Source: Gymnopus androsaceus JB14
Lineage: Eukaryota > Basidiomycota > Agaricomycetes > Agaricales > Omphalotaceae
Assembly: GCA_009733575.1 (NCBI GenBank)
Contig: ML769616.1
Location: 5,648 to 69,647 of the forward strand
Direction of reading: 5' to 3'
Length of the DNA: 64,000 nt
In this document: positions 1-10,467 of the stretch, piece after piece
Layout of the letters: each line of letters starts with the position of its first letter
Numbering within the stretch: the first letter of the stretch is position 1
Position numbers and translations under genes: made by a program
The notes under the pieces: generated by a model
What the model saw: the letters and a program-made list of their open reading frames with translations, nothing else
Told to the model about the DNA's origin: nothing
Databases searched by the model: none

Positions 1-120
1 ACAGGATACGATGACGACATGGGATCTCCATACTAATTACATGTTTTTGGAATGAGCATTAGGGACGGGACGCATGAACAGTTGCAAAAGGCTCAAACAA
101 CTTCAGAATCTTCTCTCCTT
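1..120. other. Rearranged left flank of NLR1
   Basis: No gene is visible. Bases about 45-105 resemble 23,441-23,505 and 50,705-50,765, which in the other modules lie about 2-3 kb upstream of the NLR start, just before the Cys-cluster gene remnant. Here that sequence joins NLR exon 1 directly at about 121, so the real NLR promoter, start codon and first ~20 codons are missing. This looks like a deletion or recombination joint, or a contig-edge misjoin. Confidence 0.6.
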
Positions 121-3100
121 TTAAAGACAAAAGTCGCAATGCTACACCTATGCCAAGTCGGGCAACAACTCCTGATCCTACTTCGATTGCAAACTCTGCA
201 GCTGGGAATTATCCCCACACAAGATATCGGAGCTACTGTTCTGGACACTCTTGATACTGCTCTAAAAGTGTTAAAAGAGGTATCGGCACCGCTTCCACCT
301 TTGCAAGCTGCGTAGGTGGAATATGTGAATGTTTCAATATTTATAAGGTCGGACTGTCATCTTTTATATTATTTTGATGGTTGACACAATCATTTTTACA
401 GAGTGTATCAGGAAATACTGAGGAACTGCAAAGTTTGGCTAAGGATTTTGCTGTCCGGACCAGATTTCTGGAGCCATACCTGTCTCAAGAAAACCTGGGC
501 TCATCTAAGCAGGCTGTCCAAGTCTTGATTGAGTAGGTCAACAGCAGTTACTAAAATAAAATAATGTGTTAAAACACTTTACAGTCATTTGAATGCTATT
601 GACCAAGAGGTCAAACAGCAACAAAGCAGTGGTCTCTTCAAAAGGACAGTTCAGTCTGAACACATTACCGGAAGGATTCAAGAATTCAAAACCAAAGTTC
701 AAGATGCATATGAGCAATGCAAGGTAACATCTCTATCTCTGAAGCTACCTGATTTAGCTCATCAAATTTGAAGATTGAGGTTCTATTTTCTGCAGAGAGA
801 AACACTGCTGAAATCCTAAAGGTGAGATTAGCAAACCTGCCAGATTAACTAAATCATATACTATGAGAACAGGAATTTGCTCTCGGAAAAATGGAACACT
901 CAACTCGGGCATACCACGATGCAGACATGGGTCTCAATCTTACTAGGAGGTTGTGCTGCCCAGGTACAAGGAAAGATCCTTGCTGACATTGAGAAATGGG
1001 CAATGAGTTCTGACTTGAAAGTGTGCCATCAGCTTATTGGATTTGGGGGATGGCTGGCACAGGCAAAAGCACAATTGCAATGTCAATCTGTGATAAACTT
1101 AAGGAAAAAAAAGTTCTTGCTGGAACTTTCTTCTCTCTAGGCAGATTTCTGAATGCAGGATTACCGACTAATTATCCCACCTTGGCATACCAGCTGGCAA
1201 GCTTTTCTTAAAACATTCGCCATGTCACTTGCAAGTGTTTTGAGTGAAGATCTTGATCCAGCTTCAAAGAAGCCAGATTATTCAAGTTAAAACACTCTTT
1301 GATTAGCCTTGGAGAGCTGTCACCAAGTCTGGAAATATGGTAGCACATATTCCACTTATAGTTATAGATGCTTTGGATGAATGTGAGGGTGTATATTTGG
1401 TCCTTAAACGTCTCATATTGGCAATCCAGGAAAAGGAATTTCCAGGACTGAAATTTCTGTTCACTAGCCGGCCAGAACAAGCAATTCAGCAGCTTATGCT
1501 CTCGGAGAGCCAACTGAGGACAGGGTCAAACCTTCACATTGGAAGAATTATTTTCATGAGGTTGAAAAAAGTCAAGTAGAGACTGATATATTGACTTATG
1601 TCACCCATGAGCTGGATGGCATATCATCCTCCAAGGAGCAGCTACAGAAGCTTACAAATCTTTCTGGAGCACTTTTTATTTATGCATCAACTGTGGTTAA
1701 ATTTGTGAAAGAAGGAGACATTAGATCATGGCAGAAGAAGAGGCTCAAAGGATTTCTGGAAAAGAGCAAAATCCTGAGGACTTAGATCAACTTTATGTTG
1801 AAGTAATTAAAAATGGCATTCCAAAAAAAGAGAGCTCTGGAGAAGCCAAGGAACATTGGAACATCATCTATACAATCATTACTGCAGGATGTCCAGTGAC
1901 ATGTGATATTATTGCCAAGCTCCTGAAAATGGAAACAGATGTGGTAACACATCTGATGGAGAAATTGCAGGCAGTCTTCTATATTTCAACTCAGGATCAT
2001 TGTATTTATTTCTTTCATGCTCTTTTGCTCAGTTTCTTGAAAGAAGGGAAGGCATTGATGGGGCAATGTATCAACCCAAGGCTCAACATCTGAAATTGAC
2101 TAATGAATGTTTCAATATAATGGATGACCTGAGATTCAATATCTGTAGCCTTCCTTCTTCATTTATAGCAGATAAAAATGTACCCAAGTTTCAAGAGAGA
2201 GTTAAAGAATGCATAGGAGAAGCCCTTCAATATTGTTGCCAGTTTTGGAGCTACCATTTCATGGAATGTGAAATCCGTGAAAAGGATGTTGAAAGATTGG
2301 AAAAATTCCTGCAGGCAAAAGGAGTATATTGGCTGGAAGCCATGAGTTTATTGGGCCTATTGGTACAATGTGGGGAAGCTATGGTTTCCATGATCAAGGT
2401 TAGTACAATAAGTTATTATGATTGGTTGGATAAAGACTTAACTTTTGGCAGTATCTGGAACATTCTGAATTGACATCAAAAGTAAAGGGAATATTAAGGT
2501 ACCTCCAGAATTTACTATTGCAATTTTCTAGTGGTGAAGTACATGGGAGGACACCACACTTATATCTGAGTATAATGCCGTTTTGGTCAAATAGTGTGGG
2601 ATGTATGCCTAAGTTAAAAGGTGTTCTAAGGATGGAAAGCCTTGCACTAAATCAACCTAACAATGTAATATTAAAGGGGCATGATAATCCAATCTATTCA
2701 GTGGCCTTTTCACCTGATGGGACCAAGATTGTGTCTGGATCTTCTGACAAAACAGTGAGGATCTGGGATGCTAATACTGGTGCTCAGATTGGTGATCCAT
2801 TGCATGGTCATGATAATTGGGTCAATTCAGTGGCCTTTTCACCTGATGGAACCAGGATTGTGTCTGGCTCTAAAGACAAAACAGTGAGGATCTGGGATGT
2901 TAATACTGGTGCTCAGATTGGTGATCCATTGCATGGTCATGATGATTGGGTCAGTTCAGTGGCCTTTTCACCTGATGGAACCAGGATTGTGTCTGGTTCT
3001 TCTGACAAAACAGTGAGAATCTGGGATACTGATACTGGTGCTCAGATTGGTGATCCACTGCATGGTCATGATCATTGGGTCAGTTCAGTGGCCTTTTCAC

Positions 3101-4203
3101 CTGATGGAACTAGGATGGTGTCTGGCTCTTCTGACAAAATAGTAAGGATCTGGGATGCTAATACTGGTGCTCAGATTGGTGATCCACTGCATGGTCATGA
3201 TGATCGCATCTATTCAGTGGCATTTTCACCTGATGGAACTAGGATTGTGTCTGGCTCTGGAGACCGAACAGTAAGGTTCTGGGATGCTAATACTGGTGCT
3301 CAGATTGGTGATCCACTGCATGGTCATGATCATTGGGTCAGTTCAGTGGCCTTTTCACCTGATGGAACCAGGATTGTGTCTAGCTCTTTTGACAAAACAG
3401 TGAGGATCTGGGATGCTAATACTGGTGCTCAGATTGGTGATCCATTGCATGGTCATAATGATGGGGTCAGCTCAGTGGCCTTTTCACCTGATGGACTCAG
3501 AATTGTGTCTGGTTCTGGAGACAAAACAGTGAGAATCTGGGATGCTAATACTGGTGCTCAGATTGGGGGTCTACTGCATGGCCATGATGATTTCATCTAT
3601 TCAGTGGCCTTTTCACCTGATGGAACCAGGATAGTGTCTGGATCTAGAGACAAAACAGTGAGGATCTGGGATGCTAAGACTGGTGATCAGATTGGTGATC
3701 CACTGCATGGTCATGATGGAACCAGAATTGTGTCTGGTTCTGAAGACAACATGGTGAGGATCTGGGATACCACTACTGGTGTTCAGCTGCAAGGTCATGA
3801 CCATTTAGTCAGATATGCCACCGAAAATATCATATATGGGTCTATGCATACTACCCCACCCACCTTTGGAACCACTAGTGGTATCCCAATTAGTGTGAAC
3901 CATAAAGATCATTTCATCCCACTATCATTTCAAGGTGGATTCTTTTCTTCATGCAATCATTCATTTCTAATCTCAGTTTTAGCACACCATTACTGGTCTC
4001 TTTCCCGAAAAGGCTGGATCAAGTTTCCAAATTCCCCACCCAACGTTATTTGGATTCCTCCTCAATTTCAGCAACTTTTATGGAGGCCCCAGAACACATG
4101 CATCATCTCCCGAAAGGGATACACCAAATTATCATTTTTGGACTGTGTATATGGAGAGCAGTGGAGTGATTGCATTGAGGACTCAGAGGTTTCTAGCCAA
4201 TGA
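121..4203 (+). pseudogene. NLR1: NACHT-WD40 NLR-like pseudogene, 5'-truncated and frameshifted
   Basis: This copy is collinear with the NLR at 25,606-30,530. It retains the helical N-terminal region, the NACHT domain (P-loop GMAGTGKST near 1,050; Walker [11 protein letters not shown] near 1,360), a linker, eight full WD40 units plus a shortened ninth, and the C-terminal tail. Compared with module 2 it lacks the start codon and carries about fifteen small indels or substitutions between about 205 and 2,050, many in short homopolymers, which break the NACHT frame repeatedly. From the intron at 2,399-2,451 to the stop the frame is clean and almost identical to NLR2. It has six fewer WD40 units than NLR2. 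Family knowledge: such proteins are cytoplasmic STAND receptors that oligomerise on ligand binding, often in non-self recognition or programmed cell death. As written it cannot make a full protein; the indel cluster may partly be consensus error. Confidence 0.85.
2677..3800 (+). repeat. WD40 minisatellite of NLR1: 8 units of 129 bp plus one shortened unit
   Basis: Each unit encodes 43 residues, running from GHD through [16 protein letters not shown] and [10 protein letters not shown]. Units 1-8 fill 2,677-3,708; the ninth jumps from GHDG straight to TRIVSGSED, losing the middle of its first blade strand. Differences between units gather at unit residues 4-7, 23 and 32-33 while the rest is nearly fixed. 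Units 1-8 match units 1-8 of NLR2 in order. Confidence 0.92.
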
Positions 4204-4506
4204 CTTCTTTGAATTATTTCATTGTTATCTATCCCTGTAAATGCCACTATATCTGCATTGTATAGTAGTTCTATTTAATGCTGTATACATATGTCACTAT
4301 AAGCAAATAGTCACTTTAAGGATGGTACACTCCACCCTGAACAAAACAGATTGAGATAAATAAAGGACTCACATTCTTTCTTTGAGCACAAATAGATGAG
4401 TATTTGGATAAAAGTAGAGCCTGGCATAGATTATGGCCACAATGAGGCATGAGATTTTTATGGTTGCATACTTTGAGTGAAATAACCATTATTCTCTGGT
4501 TATTCC
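4204..4506. other. 3' flank of NLR1
   Basis: AT-rich sequence after the NLR stop with no open frame of note; it probably includes the 3' UTR. It is conserved in all three modules (30,531-30,833; 58,425-58,745). The conservation stops at base 4,506, where the copia LTR begins, and module 3 runs on without the element. Confidence 0.6.
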
Positions 4507-4738
4507 TGTTGGAGGTTGAATCTGTAAGACAAAACCGGAAACGGAAAAACTAAAGAAGTGTAAGTAAGCTTGTAGGTTTGAAATAAAATAAGAAAACATA
4601 CCCCTCAGAGTTGAACATAGTGAGAGTCAACAGCTGAGGGGAGAATGTGGGAATGGGAAGGATATAACTAAACAGTCACATGTGAAGACTATACCAAAAA
4701 TGGAATGCGACCAAAGGGTGGGAATATATCTGCCAACA
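4507..4738 (-). repeat. Copia 3' LTR (module 1)
   Basis: On the plus strand it begins TGTTGG and ends CCAACA, the short terminal inverted repeat expected of an LTR. About 150 bp match the right-hand LTR at 15,308-15,562 and the LTR at 30,834-31,053. The left edge coincides exactly with loss of similarity to the empty site in module 3. Confidence 0.8.
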
Positions 4739-4793
4739 CACCCTCAGCAGACACTATAGGTAGAGTCCAAGAAAAACAAAGGAACAAAAAAAA

Positions 4794-7077
4794 TCAATGC
4801 GGCACTAAGCCCAAAGAAATGGAATGCTTGTAGTGTAAATCAGCGGGAAGAGACTTTGTAAGAATATCGGCAACCATGTCTAGAGTAAGACACCATATAG
4901 TAACAAAAGAACCACCATCAATCTCAGAACAGATAAAATGATAATGAATGTCAATATGTTTTGAACGGCCAGAAATAGAATCCGAATTAGCAAGGAGAAG
5001 AGCACTCTGATTATCAGAAACAAGAGGAAACGGACGAGGAACAGGCAAATCAATAAGAGTAAGAAAAACATGGACCCAAAGTGCCTCCTTCAAAACATTT
5101 GTCAAGCCCATATACTCCGATTCCATCGATGAGAGAGCAACCGGTTTCTGCTTCGTGGATGACCAGGACACCAGACCACCAAAGAATACAGCATAGCCCA
5201 AAATCGACTTCCAATCTACAACATTTGAACCCCAAACCGAATCCGACAATGCCAACATGTCAAGGGACAGATGCAACTGCTCCAGGAGCGACCTCCTCTG
5301 ATCACCCCCATACTCCAAAACCCAAGTATGAGTCCGAGCCAGATAGTGAAGAGTACCCTTCACAGATGCAAACTCATACTCTGTAGGTTTTGAGTTGAAC
5401 TGAGCCAGAAACATTACCGTAAACACAATGTCTGGCCATGTGCAAAGAGCAAGAAAAAGCAGACAGCCAATCAGAGCCTGATAACTCTTCACTAACTGGT
5501 CATCTAGAATAGGGAGAGGATTTGTGGCCACATCTCATGGCTTCCGAAGTGGCAACTCATTGTGCATGTACTCTTAGAGATTGTAAGCCTCAAGGAGTTC
5601 TTCAACATATAACTCCTAAGATAGCCAAATCTTTCACCCTGACCTATTGTGTGATATCCGGATGCTAATGAAACAGGTAGCCTCACCCTGGTGACCAACT
5701 GTAAAATGCTTGTTGATTTCCCTGATGAACCAGGTATACAGTGAGGTAGAATTTGTCAAAACCAGCCCATCATTGACATGAACAGGCACAAACATAGAGA
5801 GAGGTTCCCCATTTGTAGGCATCAAAACAGTCAAATCTGGTGGAGAGTCAGATTTGAACACAAACACAGCTGCATCATTACCACAATGAGTAAAACCAAG
5901 GGATTCCAAGGCTGAACGGAGACGAGCATACCAGGCAGCAGGCAATTGGTGGAGACCATAGAGAGCACAACGTAGACGATAGACTCCATTCAGATCAACA
6001 CCAGGGTAACCAAGAATCTGTTGGACATAGACTTCCTCCTTCAACTCCACATTGAGGAAAGCCTGCTTAACATTGAAAGAGAATAATTCCCAGTCAGCAA
6101 AAGCTGTCCATGCAAGAATTGCGCAAATGGAAACTATATGTGCCACCAGTGCATACACTTTACCATAGTCATCAGGCCATTGAGTAAAACCCTGGACCAC
6201 CAGCTGAGCCTTATACCTCCCCAATCTCCCATCCGGATTAACCTTCCTAGCATACACAAACTTGGTCTGAATGGCATGGTGACCCTTCAGAAGAGAGGAG
6301 TATCAAACACCCCCAGTCCAAACAGCCCCACAACCTCATCCTTCTCTGCCTCAATCCAATACTCCTTATCCAGCCTGGCCAGCATCTCCTGGCAAGTTGC
6401 AGGTGGTTTGTCCAGGTTGTATGGACAAGATTTCCTTGGGTCGATGGTGACCTTGCATTTGGGCATAACATTGGAAGGTCAGGGATATTCGCCAGTGCAG
6501 CAAAATAGAATTCCAAACTATCCTTGAGAGTAATAATGTCATTTTCCAATAAATCATGAGCTGTAACATAAGCTGTGATATCAACTTTGGCCAGAGCCGC
6601 ATGTTGAGCAAGAGGAGGACCAGATTCAGCATGGCATCTCCAGATGTGCTCATTGTGGATATGAATTCCTTCCTGCCAAGCTTTACCTCTGTCCATAAGT
6701 TTCAGCTCTCAATGTGGACGTGGACCCCTTGGGACTTCCTTAACCTGCTCCTCAGAACTCAAAGTCCTGATAGCACACAGACCACCCAGATGACCACATA
6801 GGGACTCATTGAAGACAACCTGATCACTAAAATAGTAAGCGCTATTTATGTCTTACACATGCCAACCTATTTGATTCTCCTTGTATCCCACAAAAATGTC
6901 CTCTATCATCTTATCACCGAATTTCCTTCAGAGCTCCTTGGTGACTTGAATCCATGTCTGACACTGCCATACACAAAGGTAAGACAAATCGGGCTTGTGT
7001 TTATGGACTATTTTGAAAGGAGTTGTGTTTTTCAGCAAAGTCTTTGAAGGAAGACAAAAGCGGATATAAATTGACAT
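4794..7077 (-). pseudogene. Copia pol 3' part: integrase C-terminus, reverse transcriptase, RNaseH (module 1)
   Basis: Minus-strand frames cover, in order, the integrase C-terminal segment (TPFKIVHKHKPDLS near 7,000), an RVT_2 reverse transcriptase (KARLV-like KAQLVVQGFTQ, FNVKQAFLN) and RNaseH (ALSSMESEYMGLT, SDNQSALLLANS, SKHIDIHYHF). The frame changes several times (near 6,250, 5,660 and 5,530). The usual YVDD catalytic box reads HVND near 5,770, so one catalytic Asp is Asn; this is also true of the module 2 copy, so it predates the duplication. The gene is certainly non-functional. Its right end stops inside the integrase where the 3.4-kb insertion begins. Confidence 0.85.
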
Positions 7078-8008
7078 TGATATGTCAATTTTTTGCCTAA
7101 GGCAAGAACTGCACAGAACCAATAATCCTAGGTTCTGTTTGTAACAAAACATGGTCAATAAGAGAACTATAGTGAGCCCAAGCTGATAGTTAAAATCTAC
7201 CAAGGACCTATTTTACCCAAGAGGTTGCAGAGTAACAGTACGCACAATGGTACCATACTTAACTTTGTGAATGCACCTTGATCAAAGTCCTATGCATGGT
7301 ATGGTGTAGCGAGGCAAGCTTGTTGGATAACAAGTTGCTAACCGAGGCAGATAAACAAGCCCACATACCAGTTATACTAGGCTAGGTCATTGAAGGATAT
7401 ATCCAAGGGGTCGAAGTCTTAAACAAGGAATTGCTTCCACAATCAGCTCACCAAGGAGTCTACACAACACTCAAGTTTATTAAACGAAGCAAGGTGGACC
7501 GAGATGAGGAAGTACCCTGATGGGTCCCTCAAAGTTAATGCTTGCTGGAAAGTGCCCAGGCAGATTGCCCCAGCAATCCAATGCAGCCACATGACCCACT
7601 TGCTGTAGCTACTTCTAGAGCACGGAAGGACCAAGGAGCGTTTCTATCCAAGCCTTAGCGTTCTACTGAGATCCATATGCTACCATGCATCTAGACTCGA
7701 GACCACGTGGAACTAGGGATAATAACCAGTCTCCCATTGGCGAGGAAAAACATAGAAATACTTCTGAGGGCTGTTCTGCTAAAGGAACTGGCAAGCCTTG
7801 AAAAAAGGCAAATGACTCGAGTCAATTTGGACCAAAAATCCTTGACCCAATCAAGGAAGACAAACAAACGAGGCAGGGGAACATCGAGGCAAAACCATAG
7901 TATACACGCATATATGGACATTATTTTATCTTTTTCTATTTACTTACTCTGTTTCATCCTATCTTGCTCAGTTTCTCTCATTTTCCTATTTTATTATATC
8001 TTGCTCAG

Positions 8009-8016
8009 TATATAAG
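8009..8016 (+). promoter_or_regulatory. TATA-like box in the LTR-like end of the composite insertion
   Basis: TATATAAG is followed by GGTAGC and preceded by a repeated ATCTTGCTCAGT. In an LTR-type sequence this would be the Pol II promoter at the U3/R border. Only the motif and its position support this. The same motif is at 35,209-35,216. Confidence 0.3.
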
Positions 8017-8332
8017 GGTAGCTTCTATCTTGGAATAACAGGTTAGACTTGATACCTGAAACGCGGTTCTATCTTAGGACCTGTAGTGATTTGTGCATGC
8101 TTAGATGTGTCTGCATTGTCCTCTACAACCTTTGAAATGGGTGGCCTTCTTGTAACCTTGATAATACTGAGGCTGTTCATTCTACTTCCTGGCTATTAAG
8201 TTGAGCATTCCTGGTTTTCATCTCAAAGAGAGGTCACATCAGTCTTAGGACCACAGGGGGAGCCTAATGTGCTCACCTTGACAAGCCTGTTGTTGATTAG
8301 GAAGGTCTTGGACCCAAGTGTCAGCTTGGTTG

Positions 8333-8712
8333 ACTCGGCCAGGCAAAAGTAACCATAATTTTACCTACAGGGCCATAACTTTTCCAAAACATAATATTGC
8401 ACTGGGCCAAAGGCACCTGTTCAGCACTGTGAGATGTCCTCTCCAGCTTCCATGTCAAAACTAAGCCAACGTGTATATTTTCATTTGTGAAATTAGCATT
8501 AAATACTGTGGAATGCCAAAAATAGCGATTTTCCTGCCAAAATGGTCACAATATAGAGGGTGATGCAGCACTGCTTAGGACTCCAGGTGAGTATTGGGGT
8601 GAGATGGAGCATATAAGTCCTCTACATTATTCCTAGCCTGACAAAAAGCCATAGGTGGTAAGATTTTGTGGATTGAGAATAAAAATTATGGTTACTTTTG
8701 CCCGGGCTGAGT
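8333..8712. mobile_element. 380-bp inverted-repeat (MITE-like) element, copy 1
   Basis: The ends are inverted repeats of about 30 bp. The left end begins ACTCGGCC and contains GCAAAAGTAACCATAATTTT; the right end is its reverse complement with two or three mismatches, ending GGGCTGAGT. No open frame spans it. A clear target duplication is not visible, so the superfamily is unknown. Confidence 0.65.
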
Positions 8713-8799
8713 AGTTTTAGGGAGGAAGCTTCTCGGAGTGTTACCTAGCTTTACCAACAGATTCTACCCCTTGCCCACTCTTCACATCTGGAGAACTAC

Positions 8800-9110
8800 C
8801 TAAAGCCCAGGCAAGTCCAGGTGTGCCTGGTCAGTCTCAGGGATGCCCAGGAATTTGGCCAATTCCTAGGCAACACTAGGCAACCCAAGCACCCCATGTA
8901 GCCCAGGATTTTGGCCAAATTTCAGGGATCCTTGAGTATCTCTGAAGTTAATCAGGAATTAGCATCAAGCAAACCCAAAGACCTTCAGGATTTGGCTAAA
9001 ATCCTAGGCTGCCCAGGTTACTTGGGCTGCCTGGGAAATGGGCAAATTCCTGGGGATCCTGGGAAGCTCTGGGAAGCCCTGGGAGAGGGATCATGTGCTC
9101 ATGCTTACAA
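8800..9110. repeat. CCAGG/CCTGGG-rich degenerate tract
   Basis: GCCCAGG, CCTGGG and CCTAGG words recur irregularly, mixed with a recurring AGGATTTTGGCCAAAT-like phrase and its inverted form. There is no fixed period and no gene. Similar tracts are at 9,725-9,900 and 16,021-16,210 and at the matching module 2 positions. Confidence 0.6.
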
Positions 9111-9412
9111 GCACGTGATTTAAGCACCCATCCAACATTTTTGCCTGCATACTTTATATCTTAATTAAAAGCTATATTATATCCACAACAAAATTAAATT
9201 AACCAAAAGACAAAACATTGAGTCTAGTTTTTGCCTTTCAAGCCCTTTTTACCTAAGAATAATTACTGGTAACATTGTAGATAGTCTTGGTAGACTATGG
9301 TGGGAGAATGGGTTCATGTGCACTTATGACTAAGTGCTCACTAATTTTTTTATAAGTGATGCTGACCCCACTAGTTAGTGTATATAGTGCATAAAGTTTC
9401 AAGCATATCTTA

Positions 9413-9503
9413 CATCAAGATAGTTCAGTGGTTTTGAGCTCTCGCATTATTGCTTATATAATACAGTTGACTGCAAGGCTGAGAGTTCAAACCTGTGAGG
9501 TGT
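9413..9503 (+). repeat. tRNA-like (SINE-like) sequence
   Basis: An A-box-like TAGTTCAGTGG (9,421-9,431) and a B-box-like AGTTCAAACCT (9,484-9,494) are spaced as in a Pol III type 2 promoter. GTTC and GAGC can pair as a D stem. The anticodon arm is not credible and the B-box has about three mismatches, so this is more likely a tRNA-derived relic or SINE head than a working tRNA gene. Confidence 0.35.
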
Positions 9504-9724
9504 CAATCTTTGAGTTTATTATGAGTCACTTGAATTTAAGCACTGAAACACTAAATGAATAAGACAATAATAAGCAGTGAGCAATAAGCACAACAACCAT
9601 CTATAATAAGTGTATTAAGTACCAAAACTTGAATAATGAATTAATGAATAAGTAAACAAAGAAGGTAAATATGAGCATAAGAAGCTAAGATGGTAAAAAA
9701 TATATTATTTTAAATATTTCTCTA

Positions 9725-9900
9725 TGGATTCCTAGGGCACCCCAGGGCACCCCAGGGATACCCCAGGAATATTCAGGGACACCCCAGAGATACATTTCTA
9801 TTCACAGGATGCACAGGATTTGGGGGGTTTCTTTGGGGTGCCTGGGTGTCCTAGTCACCCTGTGGATACCTAAGTGCAACCTATATGTTCCTGGACACTA
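9725..9900. repeat. CCCCAGG-rich degenerate tract
   Basis: GGCACCCCAGG is repeated twice in a row, followed by related GGATACCCCAGG and GGGACACCCCAG words and then inverted GGGGTGCCTGGG-type words. It resembles the tract at 8,800-9,110. No gene is seen. Confidence 0.6.
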
Positions 9901-10040
9901 GGGAATTTTTCCAGATGCACTGAGTGTGTTAAAAACACCCACTTGAGTGACTTGCGTGGCGCTTGTATAAGCTTGTTAGGTAGCTCGTAGGATTCCCTGA
10001 GAGTTGGAGTATCATTGCGCAGCAACATAAAAGCTCCCAA

Positions 10041-10219
10041 GATACGCTAAGTCATTTGTTGAGTCAGCATACTTGACCTGTGCTTGGGTATTTCACCTTG
10101 GATATGCGAAGTTGCTTGTTGAGTTGGCATACTTGACCCATGCCTCGGTGTTTGTGCAGATACGCAAAGTCATTTGTTGAGTTGGCGTACTTGACCCATG
10201 CTTTCAACTTTGGTGTTTG
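10041..10219. repeat. Three-copy tandem repeat, unit about 60 bp
   Basis: Units start at 10,041, 10,101 and 10,159. Each has the form GATACGC-AAGTCATTTGTTGAGT followed by a GCATACTTGACC-type end. Spacing is 60 and 58 bases, and copies differ at several sites. No open frame runs through it. The same array is at 37,233-37,412. Confidence 0.75.
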
Positions 10220-10467
10220 CTTTTCCCCTTGATTAGTTCAGTGCATTGTCATACATTAGTTGGCTTTTCAAAACCTTCCTCCAAATGTAAACCTTGCTCA
10301 TTTGCACTGCCTGTGCCACTGTCAAGTGCTTTCTCTTCAAATCAATTAGTAGTTGAGGGAAACTTTGACAACCTCCTTCCTTGCATTAAATTAAACCTTT
10401 TGGATTGAATCTGATTGGGGTGATTGTTCTTTGGTCAGTTTTCAGACCTAGCACAAATCTAACTCAT

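Larger units (their letters stand above)
7078..10467. mobile_element. Composite insertion splitting the copia integrase (module 1)
   Basis: The integrase reads up to FWEDTICML at about 10,468 and resumes at PSKTLLKNTTPF at about 7,060, so about 3.4 kb is foreign. The left end starts TGATATGTCAATTTTTT at 7,078. The first 400 bases match an LTR-like sequence in module 3 (61,348-61,720), which shows that this end is a distinct repeat family. No second LTR is visible at the right end. The flanks share only CAT, so a target duplication is not proven. Inside are a TATA-like box, a 380-bp inverted-repeat element, a tRNA-like sequence, CCAGG-rich tracts and a 60-bp tandem repeat. I see no convincing coding region; the frame at 7,707-8,015 lacks any recognisable motif. 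Confidence 0.65.

Noticed and set aside
2677..3800. Regular direct repeats that could suggest a CRISPR array
   Set aside because: The 129-bp units are contiguous, in frame and encode WD40 blades; there are no spacers and the organism is a eukaryote.
7707..8015. 102-codon plus-strand frame in the composite insertion
   Set aside because: Although the module 2 copy also keeps it open, the duplication is too recent for that to mean much. It lies in LTR-like DNA just before the TATA box and has no motif.
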